This document shows, piece by piece, positions 12,001-25,150 of a stretch of 64,000 bases of DNA (its first letter is position 1; each line of letters begins with the position of its first letter). Below the pieces are notes generated by a model that was given only the letters and a program-made list of their open reading frames with translations, did not search any database and was not told the DNA's origin. The DNA comes from Imbricaverruca yamaguchii (Eukaryota > Arthropoda > Thecostraca > Neoverrucidae): contig JAOTOL010001392.1 in the NCBI GenBank assembly GCA_034440575.1, forward strand, positions 612,001 through 676,000. Direction: 5' to 3'. The position numbers were made by a program, and so were the translations under genes.

Positions 12001-13034
12001 CAAATGTATGGAGGCCAAAGTTTCGTATATGAATATAGGTCAGCGCAAATGTACGTGAATATGCGGAAATGTACATACACAGATGCAAGGGAACTCACCC
12101 ATGTTTGCATGCACAAGCGTACTTCGGAGTAGCTGCACTTAAGCAACCGTACGTTAGAGCACAGGCGTGCTCAGAATATTGTTAAAATGTAGTTGTATTA
12201 AGAAGACCAGAGGTGTCTGTGGATTTATTACATTTACTAAAGTGGGGCTCGTTTAGGCCTGAATCTATGGGATGGATCCCCCCATCTATCCCCTCCATCT
12301 CGAAATCTATTGGACACATATCGAAACTGGACAGCTCAGGTTCGTCTAATATACACTTTAAGAATGCCGAAATGTCAACCTTCCCAGTGGAGAGCTCAGG
12401 AGGTAAAACGATTGGTGGATTGATAAAGGCTATTTGGGCTTGCGTTTAAATTTTACGTCGATAAAATTGTCATAGCTCGGAACAAATGATTGTTAATGGT
12501 GTAAAGCACTAGATGTCCATATATGCACATGCAAAACATCCAATGGTGCAGCCAGAAGCCTGAGGAATGGAAGGTATCATTCGTTCCTTGTTGCTGATCT
12601 TCACAGTCAGTGCCACAAACTTGGACGTAGCTAAGAGGGTGACTGGATCGGTCACCCCATTCTTGGGATTCTACGGGTCCATGACACGGCCCGAGGGCCA
12701 TGCTAGTGGCCCATTCGCACTCCTCTACGCTATTTTCTTGGAGGAGACAGAAAGTTCAACATAACTTTTTTAGGTGTTGTTTGGAGCCTAAGCCCTTGCA
12801 CGCCTTCAAGCCCTTGCAAATAATAACGGACCCTTTGAGATGTCTACGATATACACAAGTGGTGGGTAAGGAGGTAGATTGGGACGCTGGAATCACTCCC
12901 ACACATCTATGATTATCTACAATTAGTTGTGGGAACATGAATAGGGAACAATTATTGAATCAACAACACATCCCTGACATCGAAACTATTCCTTTTATAA
13001 GCAACTGTATTCGTGATCCATGCTTCTGCAACAG
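9051..13034. other. gene-free stretch
   Basis: No supportable coding region is seen. A poly(A) run lies at about 10727-10749. A loose tandem of GCGCAAATGTA-like motifs lies at 11985-12085. The phrase CACGGTGTCGCTGATGAAAA occurs twice, near 9256 and 10018, suggesting two diverged copies of one repeat. The open frame 12213-12449 has no recognisable domain. Confidence 0.45.
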
Positions 13035-13058
13035 CCAACTGGCCAAAAGGCCAGTTGG
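13035..13058. repeat. perfect 10-bp hairpin
   Basis: CCAACTGGCC and GGCCAGTTGG are perfect inverted repeats separated by four A residues. Nothing around it suggests a terminator or RNA gene. Confidence 0.7.
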
Positions 13059-13566
13059 CCAGCAGTTGGACTTCTCATATTCGCACAAAAAAAAACAATG
13101 AAATCAAAACATAAATAAACCCAAATGTAAACCTAGACGAGATCATTGTTTTCGAACAAAGTCTCGTGTCGAAACCCAGCGTATTCAGATACAATCGCTT
13201 CAGTCAACATGGAAGATGGCTCATAAAATGGCCATACAAGAGATATCGAACGAGAGCCATGTGGGAAGCAGCAGCATCGTGGAGGCGGCTGACAGCTTCA
13301 GTGTGTACTCACATTCGGTTGTGAACATATAGCAAATATTCATCAGCGAATATACATGGCTTTGTATTATCGGGGATCGATATGGCATGTCCATTATGGC
13401 ACCAACCCCGCCGGTCGGGTTCAGTGTGACCCGGCGAAGTAGCTGATGACTAGATATTGCAATAGAATCCCACAACTTGTGGTCGACCACGAGTCGCTAA
13501 AATCACGGCCCAGCCTACCCCAAGGCTCCGTGCCGTCTGGCGCGAGCCGTTCCGTGGCGGCGGCAC

Positions 13567-13823
13567 CTAGTTGTAGACGTGGTCAGCCAATACACTGACA
13601 CGCACATGACGGCGCACACGTGGCCGGCTGGACCTAGCTGCCAACGTGGTCATCCAACACACTGACAGACACACGTGGCCGGCTGGACCTAGTTGTCGAC
13701 GTGGTCAGCCAACACACTGACACGCACATGACGGCGTACACGTGGCCGGCTGGACCTAGCTGCCGACGTGGTCAGCCAACATTCTGACACGCACATGACG
13801 GTACACACGTGGCCGGCTTGACA
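13567..13823. repeat. 67-bp minisatellite, four units
   Basis: Four tandem units each run from CTAGTTGT or CTAGCTGC through GACGTGGTCAGCCAAC and end in ACACGTGGCCGGCTGGAC. Units 1, 3 and 4 are 67 bp. Unit 2 is 55 bp and lacks the CGCACATGACGG segment. Sequence identity between units is high, so the array looks young. Short minus-strand frames across it are by-products of the repeat. Confidence 0.85.
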
Positions 13824-14030
13824 TATTTTGGCTGGAACAAAACTTTGGATTTCAGCCACTTCCTTTTCAATGCCATTTTCAGACACTTCAATTCATTTCA
13901 ATTCCAGTGTATTTCAATTTTTCAGATTTACCATTGCTAAAAATGATTTTTTGGTGACTAATTTTGCACGAAAATTAGCAAGTTTCACTGCTTATCTCTA
14001 ACTATGAACGTCTAGTTTTATGTCGTATGT

Positions 14031-14072
14031 GTTGGACCTGATTCACTATCACCATAGTAAATCAGGTCCAAC
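14031..14072. repeat. inverted repeat, ~18-bp arms
   Basis: GTTGGACCTGATTCACTA is followed, after a TCACCA loop, by its near-perfect reverse complement ending AATCAGGTCCAAC, with one mismatch. It may be a hairpin remnant of a small element. Confidence 0.7.
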
Positions 14073-14819
14073 AATGTTAGAGCAATGTTTTAAGTATGTT
14101 TAACGTTGCCCTCTCGTAGCAGGAAAAACATAGATTATCGGACGATGTTTTTATGGTAGCAAAGATGAACATGCCATTTCACTTCCCATGCTATCCTGTT
14201 TTATGGGGACACATTCCCCCAGGCCGGGAAATGCGTCCCTCTGAAAAGGTTCCAGTGTTCCCGCTCGCATTTTTCAGCTTGAGGCGCCTCTATTAAATAA
14301 AAAGGCTCCCCTTGGAAGGAAAGGCGCCCCTTGGGGAAGAGCCGATTGCATCCCGCCCCCTCGAATTTTGCAGCGAGAGGCGCTACTTCAGGCGCTTTCA
14401 CAGTGGAGCCGATCCAAAGAAATGGCGCCTCTCCAGACAGGTGCCCACGTGATAATTCCTGGGTTCTACACCTGATTACAACATTGCTCTCTCGCGGTTA
14501 TGAACTCGGGCTAGTTATAAAATTGTGCGCATTCACGTGTGGCTTCTCTTGCAAATTTGACAACTACAGTTGAGTCATTAAGAGGAAAGCGGTCAAACTG
14601 AAAATAAAGTTTTATGTTTTGTATGTCCGTAACAGCAATGTGGCAGCGTAAATTAAAAACCAGCGATGAGAGCACCGTCCGAACAGGTTTCGACGGATTT
14701 CCTGGGGAGCCCCTAGTCATATAGGATACGAGTGACTGCTATCACAAAGGCTGCAAATAAACATAGATCTGACCGTCCTATTCCTACTACACTCAATAAT
14801 TGTAAACACGCCGGACCTT

Positions 14820-14945
14820 CGACATTTTTGAAATTACTTCGATATCTCAACATTCTGATACCGTACGGCAAGCCACGTCAAGTGATACCCACATGATACA
14901 AATTGAAGCCATAACCACAAAACGCAAGGACTCTGAAACACACGC
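14820..14945. repeat. solitary partial unit of the ~275-bp satellite
   Basis: The block TGATACCGTACGGCAAGCC, followed by CACGTCAAGTGATACCCACA and an AAATTGAAGCCATA phrase, matches the unit core in the array at 15949-17235, about 1 kb away. Confidence 0.65.
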
Positions 14946-15544
14946 CCTGGAGGAGGGGGGGGGAGAGAAATCCGCCTACCCCTCCAGTTTTTCGTACATC
15001 ACTCCAGATAGTTACTGGCAGAAAAACACCATTGTTTGCGTACCTGCTTAGAATTGACAGGCGCGTTGCTTAAAGCATGAAAAACGGAAATTGGCCAACA
15101 AATTTCAGGTTAGGGGCCGTTAAAGTCCAAAAATTTCGCAGCGCCAATCCACAGAAATCGGCGTTGATGCGATTCCCATAGATTGGCAAAATGGAAATGT
15201 TCTTGGCAACACTAGCGACTTGTTTCATGTATATTATTATGCCATATAGTTTCAAAGTTATGTTAGGTCACCGAGGTCAAGTTAGGTCCAGTTCATGACA
15301 GGTTAATGGAACCAAACTTGGTCAACTGGAATGCTGTCATAAATGCAAATGACCGTCATGCGGTTGATGTCACTTTATGTGTTATTCCCTACACATCTTG
15401 AAAACTACTGTTTGTCATTGTGTACCTAAGCGCTTCCATACTTTATTCATATACTTCACTCCGTTCTTTGCGAAGCCGATTGCGACGAGCCGCCCAACGG
15501 AGATGTCAGGGGGCGGCCCGGTTACAGTAACCGCAGCTGGTAAT

Positions 15545-15930
15545 GGCCCGATAAAATGCTGCTATATAGATGACCTGGGGTCAAATGTCGGGTCTAGCAT
15601 CTGTACTGCATCAGTAGTAATGTCCAAAACACATTGATGTCCATTTTGGAGCACAATCACAGCGATCCATAACAATGACAAGCCAAGCCACGCAAAACCA
15701 GAACATTTTGACATATTTTGACCTAGATATTGGCCATGATATAGCCTAGATATAGACATTTCGTGGCCAATATCCTTGAAGATATTGGCCATGAAATTTC
15801 CACACAATAGAGTTCACTATGGTACCCATCTACCCTGCGAATTTCGCTTCACCAGCTTTAATAGGAGCCGTGAACTTAAGGGCGGAATCCGCCCCCCCTC
15901 CAGTGCGTGTAATTTTCAGGCGCTTTCCAG
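15545..15930. repeat. ~380-bp dispersed repeat, inverted partner at 34225-34605
   Basis: Shared landmarks read in opposite orientation: ACAATCACAGCGATCCATAA with AACAATGACAAGCCAAG, then CTGCGAATTT, CAGCTTTAATAGGA and CAGTGCGTGTAATTTTC. This copy also has a local hairpin at 15758-15797 (16/17-bp arms around GGCCAATATC). No coding capacity is shared. Confidence 0.75.
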
Positions 15931-15948
15931 GGCGCATGTTAAGCTAAT

Positions 15949-17235
15949 CTTTGACCTTTGGGTTTGATCTGACATGCCCGAGATTGAAATACTACTCCAG
16001 AGTTTCCCACGGGCTATCTCTTGATACCAAGCATGGGTAGCTTTTGGAGAAAACGAACGATCGTTGGGCGACAGAAGAAATGAGTTCGACCTTTGACTTT
16101 GAAAATTAAAGTGATTTCTGAACAGTTTGATGGAGTACGACACCACGACACGTTGAGTCACTCTACTGGATGAGAATTGAAGACATTGCGACGAGGCATG
16201 AGGACGTCGAACCATTTAAACTAACCCCCGGTCTTGTGCTTTGACATTGACATTGATCCGGTTTGAAATGTTGCTTGAGGTGCACCATGGGCTATTGCTT
16301 GGTATCAGATGCGAGTAGGTTAGGGCGAAGAAGAAAATGCGAGGCGACTAAGGAAGTCGGTTTGACTTTTGACCTTAGAAATTAGTTATATTTGGTAGCA
16401 TTATGATACGGTACAAGCCACGTCGAGTGATACCCACTTGGTGCAAATTGAACCCATAGGGACGAATCGCGAGGACTTGGAAAAATTAAAACTAGCCTTT
16501 TGGCTTTAGGATTGATCTTGCCACATCCTGGTTTAAAAATGTTACTCGAGGGTTCACTATGGGCTGTCGATTGATAGTGGATCTGGGTAGGCTTGGGCGA
16601 AAACCACAAAAACATATGAGGCAACCGAAGAAATCAGCTTGAATTTTGATCCGTCAAGACTATTTCTAAATTGAAACTTTCTGATAATGCACAACAAGAC
16701 AACACGAGTGACACAATACGAATGACATCCATTTTCTGCAAATTGAAGCAATAGCGACGAAACGCAAGGACATCGAAGAACTGAATCAAACCTTTGACCT
16801 TGACCTGTCCCGGTTTGAAATGTTACTCGAGTGTTCACCATTGATTATTGTCTGTCAGATTTGGATAGGTTTGAGAGAAAAAGAAGAAAATAGGCGATCG
16901 AAGGATCAGCTTGGCCTATTCTCTTGAAAAAAATAGATTGCTTAGCTTTCTGATACTGCATAGCAAGCCACATTGAATGATCCTCATTTGATGCAAATTG
17001 AGGCGAATGCAACCGATTCTCCCGTTCGGTCAATATGACTTCAATGTCACCATCTAATAAATCAAGCTAACATTTGACCTAGAAGTTTGACCTTGACATG
17101 TGCCGATTTGAAATGTTGCACGACGGTTCACGACAGGCTATTGCTTGATACCAGATGTGGGCAGGTGTGGGTGAAAAAAAAAACTGGACACGACCGAAGA
17201 AACCGGTTTGCGTTGAACCTTGACCGTTAAAGTTG
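15949..17235. repeat. satellite array, ~275-bp unit, about 4.7 diverged copies
   Basis: The core phrase (TGATACGGTACAAGCCACGT and its variants) recurs near 16129, 16403, 16682 and 16951, giving spacings of 274, 279 and 269 bp. Each unit also has a GACCTTGACCTG or similar phrase, GGTTTGAAATGTTACTCGAG, a GGGCTATTGCTTGATACCAG variant, and a GGCGACCGAAGAAATCGG-like phrase. The copies are substantially diverged, so the array is old. Confidence 0.8.
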
Positions 17236-20200
17236 TATTGTGAGACCTATGTAGTTCCTTCCGGCGTGTTCAGTACAGGCAGAAGCATTCGTGACAATTG
17301 ATTCGAACGATCTTAAAACCGTCGCGGAATGCCGATGCCATTACAAATACCCCTCTGGCGAACTCGTCACTGAATACGAATACGAATACGACATTAACTA
17401 GACATACGTGCTTACGGCTCCCCATGACTTCCCTCAATAGTCTCGAAGGTACCCAAGAACACCTAGAGTCACATTTGTTCAAGATATATCAATATATGAG
17501 CAGGTGAATGCAACCTAAGACGTATAAAGCCCTGCGATAATGCAAATTTGTTGTCTAGCAGAGCACAATTTTCTACCCAAGTGAAAACAGAAGATGGTCA
17601 AGGTTCATGTTCTTCAAGAATTGGCTGGAAGCAAAAAAACGTTTCCTGATTTATAATTCGGATATTTTGCAACTACAGATAGCCTGCGAAGCTCGTCGAT
17701 TGCCTAGGTCGGCTTTTAGTATTGTTGGTGATTCTCTGACATACATATTTTCACTTCATAAATGACTAAGTAGAATTTTGCAGAGATGATACTCAGGTAG
17801 CTGAGGCTGGGGGGACACGACAAAATTCAGGGGGAAAATCGTCACTTCTCAGAAATTGGGGGACATGTCCCCTCTCCAGCCCCCCTCAATGGTTACACCC
17901 ATGCAGCACACCAATAGTTAATCCCTGGTTATTAGGGCTTAAGGGCGCATCGACTACATTGGTCATGTAGCGCCCATATATAATAGTTAATCCCTGATTC
18001 CGAAGCAGGGGAGGGGGCAATTACAAACGAAATGTCATCATAGATAAGGAATCAAATTGTGAGGCATCAAAAGTGTGTAAAAACTTGCATTCGTAGCGGA
18101 GTACAATCTAAGCATACATGGGAGGAATAAACAACTTGCAATGTCTTCATAGCCATGAAAAGGTTCTTAAAATGAATGACTATTATTTCAAGAAATTACC
18201 AACGTTTCGGATTTGATACTCAATTGCTGATATATGGTGATCAAGTCTGAAGCACAAAACGTCGGTAATGTAGTGAAACAATGTAACTTTTGAATGTACT
18301 GTCCCAAAAGATTGAGGGCGAGGGGGACATTAATACCTTGCGGGGTGATAGTACGTGTCATCGCTTTCCCAAAATATGCACCACACGACTGCTAATCGAC
18401 AAGAACGTAGCTTATAAACGTCTATGAAACCTAAAGTGATCTGCCCTAAACTTTACTTCAATGACTCCTAGTTCCTCAGTTGAACACGGGTCATGTTTGC
18501 GTTGGTAGACGCACACCAGCAGATGTTACGCCACACGTTCAGCAATGAAACCAACATTGGAGGACCCTGAGCCTTAAGCCTCAGTCGGCGCGGTTTTTGG
18601 TCAGGTGCATCGATTTGTAAGCCTCAATGCAATTTGTTTTAAACTATATTCGATATTTTAAAGGTCCCTTGTTTTTTATGAAACTGAACCATTCCGGAAC
18701 CATATGGAAGCTTTCAGGCCACGGTGCACTTTTTCAAGATCCATCTCGATTTTTTTTTCTCGGGAGGATTGAGTCCAACGATTTTGTGGACTCTGATACG
18801 ATTTTCTTAGGCCGCGGCGCGATTGGTATGGAGCCCAGCAAGGTTCGTTTGAACACTATCGCCGTTGTAGTCTCTGGCGATATTTTTTAGAGTTATACCC
18901 AGCGGCTTTGTTTTGAGATGAATGGCTCACTCAATCTAACTACAAGATACCGTCCCAGTCTCCGTAACACCCAGCCCTACACCCAGCCGGTTTTATCTTT
19001 TATCACAATATTTTGCAATGTCCTTTCTGCAGCGTTTTGGGAGCAAATTTGATGCCTATGATTATGTAAGCACTGATGTCAGAGGATTCAAATGGCACAG
19101 TCCAGGTAACAGCTTGCGAGGTTGCCGTACAAACACATTAAATAGCCGTGAAAAATAGGAGTATGGAGACCGGGTCTAGTTGATACACGGGATGGTTAAT
19201 ACAACAGCATTTTCTCCAAAAGCATGAAGCCGGTTGCCATGGCTACTGTTGCACATGTTGCTACTGACACCCTCTTCTCACGGAAAAATCAAGCCCAAGT
19301 ACTTTTGACCCGAGACTACAGAATGGTAAAGATGTGACACATTTTTGGACCGAAATTGCCTTTGCTTTGCCCTAAATTTCTAATCTGTCGCCCTCTTGCT
19401 AACCTTTTAAGTGTCAGCTCATTACCATGTTCTCTCAACTTTGCGACTGTGAAATGTGTTTAAATTCGTGCTTAACATACAGCCTGTTCCAACGTTTTAT
19501 GGATTGGAAATGGAGCAAAATAACCATAAAATTGCCTACTTTTATTAAGGCGTCTGCTAAAACTGTATCAAGATATCTATGGAATGAACGTTTGAGCATT
19601 CCATAAATGGCATAAACCATTAGCTATGGTTAGTCAAGACTCACAACAGTATTGTTACTGTAAGCGTGAAATATGAACCTTTCAAAAGGAGCAAGCTTGT
19701 ACCATCTATATTAATAACATAGTTTGCTTAACCTACATTATATCAACTTAACCCATCATCAGCAACAATTTAACCCTATTGCGGGGTAAGTTGATGAACC
19801 GATAGTTGCGCCATGATTTGCTCTCTGGTGAAAAGCCCAGAGGACGCCACGGAAACAAAATATCGTGATGATACCAGGTTTAGGCTCGGCGTAGGTGCAG
19901 CAATCTCCTCGCTACCCCTCCAAAGTGATGAGTTATATTGAGTTTCGCTAAAATTGTATGGACTAGGCCAGGTTTCCCCTATCCAATGCTTGCAACAATG
20001 ACGTCATTAACGTTTGCTTCACCTCAGGCCCATCCATTGTTATGAAGACTGTAGCGAGACAGAGGAACATGAGCTTATCACACGAAGTCACCAGATAGGC
20101 ACAGTAGATGTTATGCCAAAGTACGCCCACACATCCAAAAATCAGCTAGACTTCAGCCGCTTTGTTGTAGGCATCGGGTATGTTTGAAACATTTTTACCA

Positions 20201-20765
20201 GCTGTAAAAATCAAGCATGTATTTGGAAGTTGATGGACCCTGCCATCCCAACTTTCAAATTGGAGAGGCAGTTTCCCATACTGGCATCACAGTATCTACA
20301 ATGATGATGTCTTTCACCTCATTAAACTTAAAAATACAATAAGTAGTACTGATACCATATTACATCCTAAGCGATCACTACAGCTTGAAGGCATTCATTA
20401 TTGCTATATTTGTGAGTATTAAGATGGAATTCAATGTTTAATTATACCTAATTGTTCTAGTTTTTCTAATTATGGGGGGACCATTCAAATTGTCATGCTC
20501 GAACGACTTCGAATTACGCTCTCAATACGAACTAACGTGTGCATTGCTATGCCTGTTGCCGACGGTAGCACGAAATAATTGGTGATTTCGCACCAGCCCC
20601 AGCATCACTTGAACTTCACCTTCCCTCGTAGCATTTTCATTGCCCACAGGGAAGTAGATTAAAATACTTTGCTTTTGTCTTACGCGACACGGATATGAGT
20701 CACGTTTCTGTTTTCACCGTAAATCTAGCCTAAATCCGTTCCCATTGTTAGTCGGCTGGTCATTG
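17236..20765. other. gene-free stretch
   Basis: No ORF with a recognisable domain, no convincing tRNA and no clear terminal repeats were found. The phrase ATAGTTAATCCCTG occurs twice, near 17915 and 17980, and flanks a 60-bp segment containing a related pair of GTAGCGCCC-type motifs. Confidence 0.45.
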
Positions 20766-20914
20766 GTTTTTACGACACATCGACCGTTGAGTCATGTAGC
20801 GTCGCCAATCTCTCACGCCGATTGGTCGCGGGCGAAGAGTAGCGACAGGTGAGACTCGAGCCCACAACCTTTCGATTGTGAGACGAGCAACTTACCCCTA
20901 AGCTGCTCGTCCCC
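20766..20914 (-). mobile_element. tRNA-Val(CAC)-like SINE
   Basis: On the minus strand the 5' head (20914 to about 20844) resembles a tRNA. It has a D-arm-like CAGCTTAGGGGTAAGTTG (A-box region), an anticodon region CGTCTCACAATCGAAAGG close to tRNA-Val(CAC), and a B-box-like GGCTCGAGTCT. A non-tRNA body follows, ending ACGGTCGATGTGTCGTAAAA. The body is shared with 42147-42265, so this is a dispersed family and not a functional tRNA gene. Cloverleaf pairing of the acceptor arm is poor. Confidence 0.7.
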
Positions 20915-21130
20915 GTGTTCCCATTGCTAAAATCCTTTGGTGGGGGGTGGGGCAGGATAGCCCGCGCTGAATTCGAAGTTATTAACGTATGACAAACGTT
21001 TTCATGGGACAACAAATTCGACTCTGCGCTGTTTAAGGTAGACATGCGAATTACCCCGGCACATGCAAACTGAGTAACTGATTTTATTAATTGGCTTACA
21101 TGTTCTCCTAGCTGGGTCGATGGTCTGCCC

Positions 21131-22215
21131 ATGACCAGCCACGACCCTTGGGAGGTGGAAACTGAGGTCACCCGTCGGACACAAGCTCTCCTACACGCAC
21201 GCCATCTAAAATCTGGGGAGCTCTTGATCCAGGCCTGCGACACCACGGACGCACACATCTTAGAGCAGATCACACACCTTTTAAACACACAGGTCACCAT
21301 AACACCAGACATACACCGCAACACATCTCAGGGGATAATACACGCATGGGAGTTGGAATGGATGCCTGAGGAGAGACTGGCTCGCAGGTTTGCGAGCCAG
21401 GGGATCTCCTCGGTGTACCGCCCCCCCCACAAACACACCAAACACTCACATTCTCATCCTGACTTTCACATCCAAACAACAACCCGCACATGTCACAGCT
21501 GGTTACATCACATACAAAGTAACATCACGTGCACCCCTCCCTCGTCGCTGTTCCTTTTGTCAAGGATATGGCCACACGAGGGGGCTGCAGACACACAAAC
21601 CCCACATGTGGCCTCTGTGCCGAACCACACTACACTATCGAGTGCACTAGTGAGGTTAGGAAATGCGTGGGCTGCGGCGGGAACCACTCCTCCCGGGACG
21701 GGGCTTGCCCTCGGTGGACGAAGGAGAAGGTCATCCTCCGACTCATCCACATCGAAGGCGTGGCCCCGTCGCGCGCACGGGAGTGGGGTGACGAGCAGTA
21801 CCCGATGCTCACCGCCCGGCCCACGCAGACACACACTCACCCTACAGCCACCCCTCAGGAAACCCAGACGGACCCTACAATTGTCATTCGGCCAGAACCC
21901 ACAACAAAACTTACGGCACAAGCACAGGCACCTCCCCTCTTACCACACCGCGAAGCATACAATCCACCACGCCTATCACTCTCCCCGGACCCACCCCAGG
22001 CACGCAAGGGGGAGTTTTTTCAGACTCCCCTTCACCACAGACCACCCACAGACTCAGAGGAAGAAGACATTAGCTCAGATAGCGCAGGAACCACTCTACA
22101 AACCACCCAAGCACCGACAACACGAGCAACCAACAAACCAAGCACTACATCCACGAACAAACCAACCACAACACCCATGAAAACCAGAACACGTAATAAA
22201 CCTACTCGACACTAG
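21131..22215 (+). pseudogene. gag-like ORF1 with CCHC zinc knuckles, non-LTR (Jockey/I-type), frameshifted
   Basis: The reading starts in one frame (MTSHDPWEVETEVTRRTQ...), continues through FASQGISSVYRPP near 21420, moves to a second frame for PLPRRCSFCQGYGHTRG near 21540-21580, and to a third for the knuckles CRHTNPTCGLC, CAEPHYTIEC and CVGCGGNHSSRDGACPRW up to 21720. Knuckles of this C-X2-C...GH/GNH...C type are typical of ORF1 of Jockey/I-group LINEs and bind nucleic acid. The tail is Thr/Pro-rich. Two frameshifts break it. No endonuclease or RT follows; (AAAACT)-like repeats at about 22377-22410 may mark the 3' end. It is an orphan, internally deleted or truncated copy. Confidence 0.7.
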
Positions 22216-22634
22216 ACAGCATAGGAACAAACATCCGAACAACTCCTCAACCCAGTCTCTCCCAACTCTGCCCATGACATGTGTTTATATTTTTTTAATC
22301 GAAAGAAGATGGTGCCAGACCGACATCAGAACCTCAAACAAACGTAAAAAGGAATTGGAAAAAACAGGAAAAAACAAAACAAAACTAAAACTAAAACTAA
22401 AACAAACTGTCTATCAGATCACTAGCTATCCGCTCTTCAGCGAGGGGTGACGTCGCGAAACACGAGTCTCTGGGATGGCTACCGGGCGTCCAGCGCTGAA
22501 ACAAACGCTTGCGAGTCCTGCAAAACTACCGTGAATTTAACGTCGGCGAACACAAGGCACAAGAACAACAGAAGGCGCGGCATATACCTAATCTATATAT
22601 CTATATCTAAATACAGATCCATGTCTTCATCTAC

Positions 22635-22636
<2 letters not shown>
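22216..22636. other. 3' flank of the gag-like remnant
   Basis: No ORF2 was found here. AC-rich sequence grades into A-rich tandem AAAACT units and then unique sequence before the AT tract. Confidence 0.4.

Positions 22637-22700
<64 letters not shown>
22637..22700. repeat. (AT)n microsatellite
   Basis: About 32 uninterrupted AT dinucleotides. Isoleucine/tyrosine-rich open frames across it are artefacts. Confidence 0.95.
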
Positions 22701-22703
<3 letters not shown>

Positions 22704-22769
22704 TACATACATTGATATCTATATCCATATATTCCTCTCCCTCTCTCCCTTCTCCATCACTCTTTTCAT

Positions 22770-23114
<345 letters not shown>

Positions 23115-23519
23115 ATTTTCGAAGTGGTGTCCTTCGGACATGGCCGCTGTGTGGTAATGTCTGGGTCTGCACCTGGCCAAAATAGAATGCAATTCTTAAA
23201 AAGTTAATTTCATACTATGCACTATTTCATTCAGTAATTCAATCTTGCTATTCGGGGCAGCATCGTGACTAGGGACTGTCTAAAGTAGAAGAGCGGGCAT
23301 CTGAAGTCGAAGAAGTGGTAGGTTATAGAGGGTTCATCTAAGGTCAGAGTGACGACCTAGCGGTGACATCGGACGTAAATGAGCAGACTTCATTTGAACA
23401 CGGTCACCCAGAGGTACCATCCAACGAACTATGAAACATCATGTGAACCTCAACACATCTCCGCATTATATCACCCCGGAGCCAATAGACGGCACGCTAC
23501 TAAGTATGACTAACCTTGG

Positions 23520-25150
23520 GTGCAGCCCAAAAAATACTCATTTCCTTAATGTATTATGGTAGCATAGGTACAATAATGAAGTCTACACCTTACTACATCA
23601 ACTTCAAGTGCGAGAATGCCACAAAAATTGCGTCAAAGACCCCAAACAGATGTCGGGCCACGGAAGGAAGTGCGTTGGAGCACGGAAAAAAATGCACCAG
23701 GAGCCCGAAGAATCGCATCGGGGCTCACAAATATCGCGCAGGAGGCTTACAAAAATAGAAGTCGACCCCAATAAGTCACAAAGCGATTCTGTCGAGTTCA
23801 CCCGAGCACCGGACAATTCAGAAGAGGTTACGAAAGGAAATTATCCTGAGGGCCTTTCTACTCTAAATAGTGCCATCCGCTGGAAAAAAAACTCGTTGAG
23901 CAGCCGCAGTGGCATGCTAAAGAGGAAAATCTCCCTCCGTCCTAGCAAGGCGGGCTCCGAAGAACCCAAGAATCGCGCCGGGGTCCACAAAAAAGGTTCT
24001 CGGGCAAGATACATTCGCGTCGGTCCCCCATAATTAAGGATTTTAAATAAATACAGCGGACACCAAAAAACTTCCTTCGGGCTCTAAAACTTGCGCCGGG
24101 GAACGCTAAAATTAGTCTGGGCCTGGGGTCGGATTAGGACAACGCGACCTGTCAACTGGCGCCAACACCCCCACCCCCAAATGTCGCGCATGGGACCCAA
24201 AATTCCCGTCGGTAGTCGCGTAAGTTCTGGTCGAGGCATCCATAATTCCCTCGGGGCTCACAAAAATTGGCGTTGATGTCCCCAAATGAGCACAGCGTGG
24301 TCCCAAAGTCGCAACGCAACCCGACAAGAATCAAGCCAGAACCCTAAAAAATGAAGGGAGGTTCCGAAAAATGAATGTTCCGACCAGAAAAATATCCCCT
24401 TAGTCCAAACATACTACGAGATGCCTTAACAAATCGTATACGACAACGAAAAACATTCCGGAACTCGACAAATCCCGGCGGGACATACAAATACAGAAAT
24501 GTCGCCGAGGGCCTGAAAAATAAGGCCTTGGCTGGGACTTTACATCAGTCAGAATCAGTCACTAAGAACTGTCAAGCCCAGAAAGCTGACGTCGGATTCT
24601 CCCGGAACCATGCGACAGGGCCAGAAGCGTCGAGACCGGATCCAAAGAAATTATACCGGGCCCCTAATATCGTGCTGAAGTCCCACAAATATGAGAAATA
24701 ACACAGCGGGACTCAAAAAGCATAACTGGAAGACGGAAATGCACCGAGCGCTTCAAAGCTTTCCGAGTCTGGAAAAAGCGTCATTACCTTAAGACATTCT
24801 GCTGCTCTAAGTATACACACCGGAGCTAAAAATCAGGACACAACGGTCCCTCAAAGCACAGCGGGATTTGATACAGCATGGGGCCTAAAAACCAGGCTAG
24901 GTCCCTAAAGAATCGACATGGTCCTAGAAAAGGAACGAAAAGACAGTGCACTAAATGAACATTGTGGGGTCTGCGAAAACCCGCCGATGCTTACAAATTA
25001 TCGTCGGTGCACAAAAATAAGTAACAAAACTTTACTTTTATTTAAAAAGCCGGTATCGCAAACACGTGCCGTGCCCCAAGCAAAAAGTAAATGCTGGTGC
25101 CTTAAAACACATCCGAAGACAAAGGAAATTGGAAAGGTTAAAAAAAAACA
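23520..25150. repeat. degenerate short-unit array (CCCAAAAAT / GCGTCGGGGCT type)
   Basis: Irregularly spaced variants of phrases such as AAGAATCGCGCCGGGGTCCA, CACAAAAATTGGCGT and AAATTCCCGTCGG recur throughout at 20-50-bp spacing. Open frames across it (23608-24033, 24375-24701) carry Lys/Asn-rich repeats and no domain. It is best read as an old, degraded minisatellite. Confidence 0.5.

Noticed and set aside
13567..13823. CRISPR-like array of 67-bp units
   Set aside because: The whole 67-bp unit is repeated, so there is no distinct spacer.
20844..20914. Functional tRNA-Val gene
   Set aside because: The acceptor stem does not pair well and the sequence continues into a dispersed SINE body shared with another locus.
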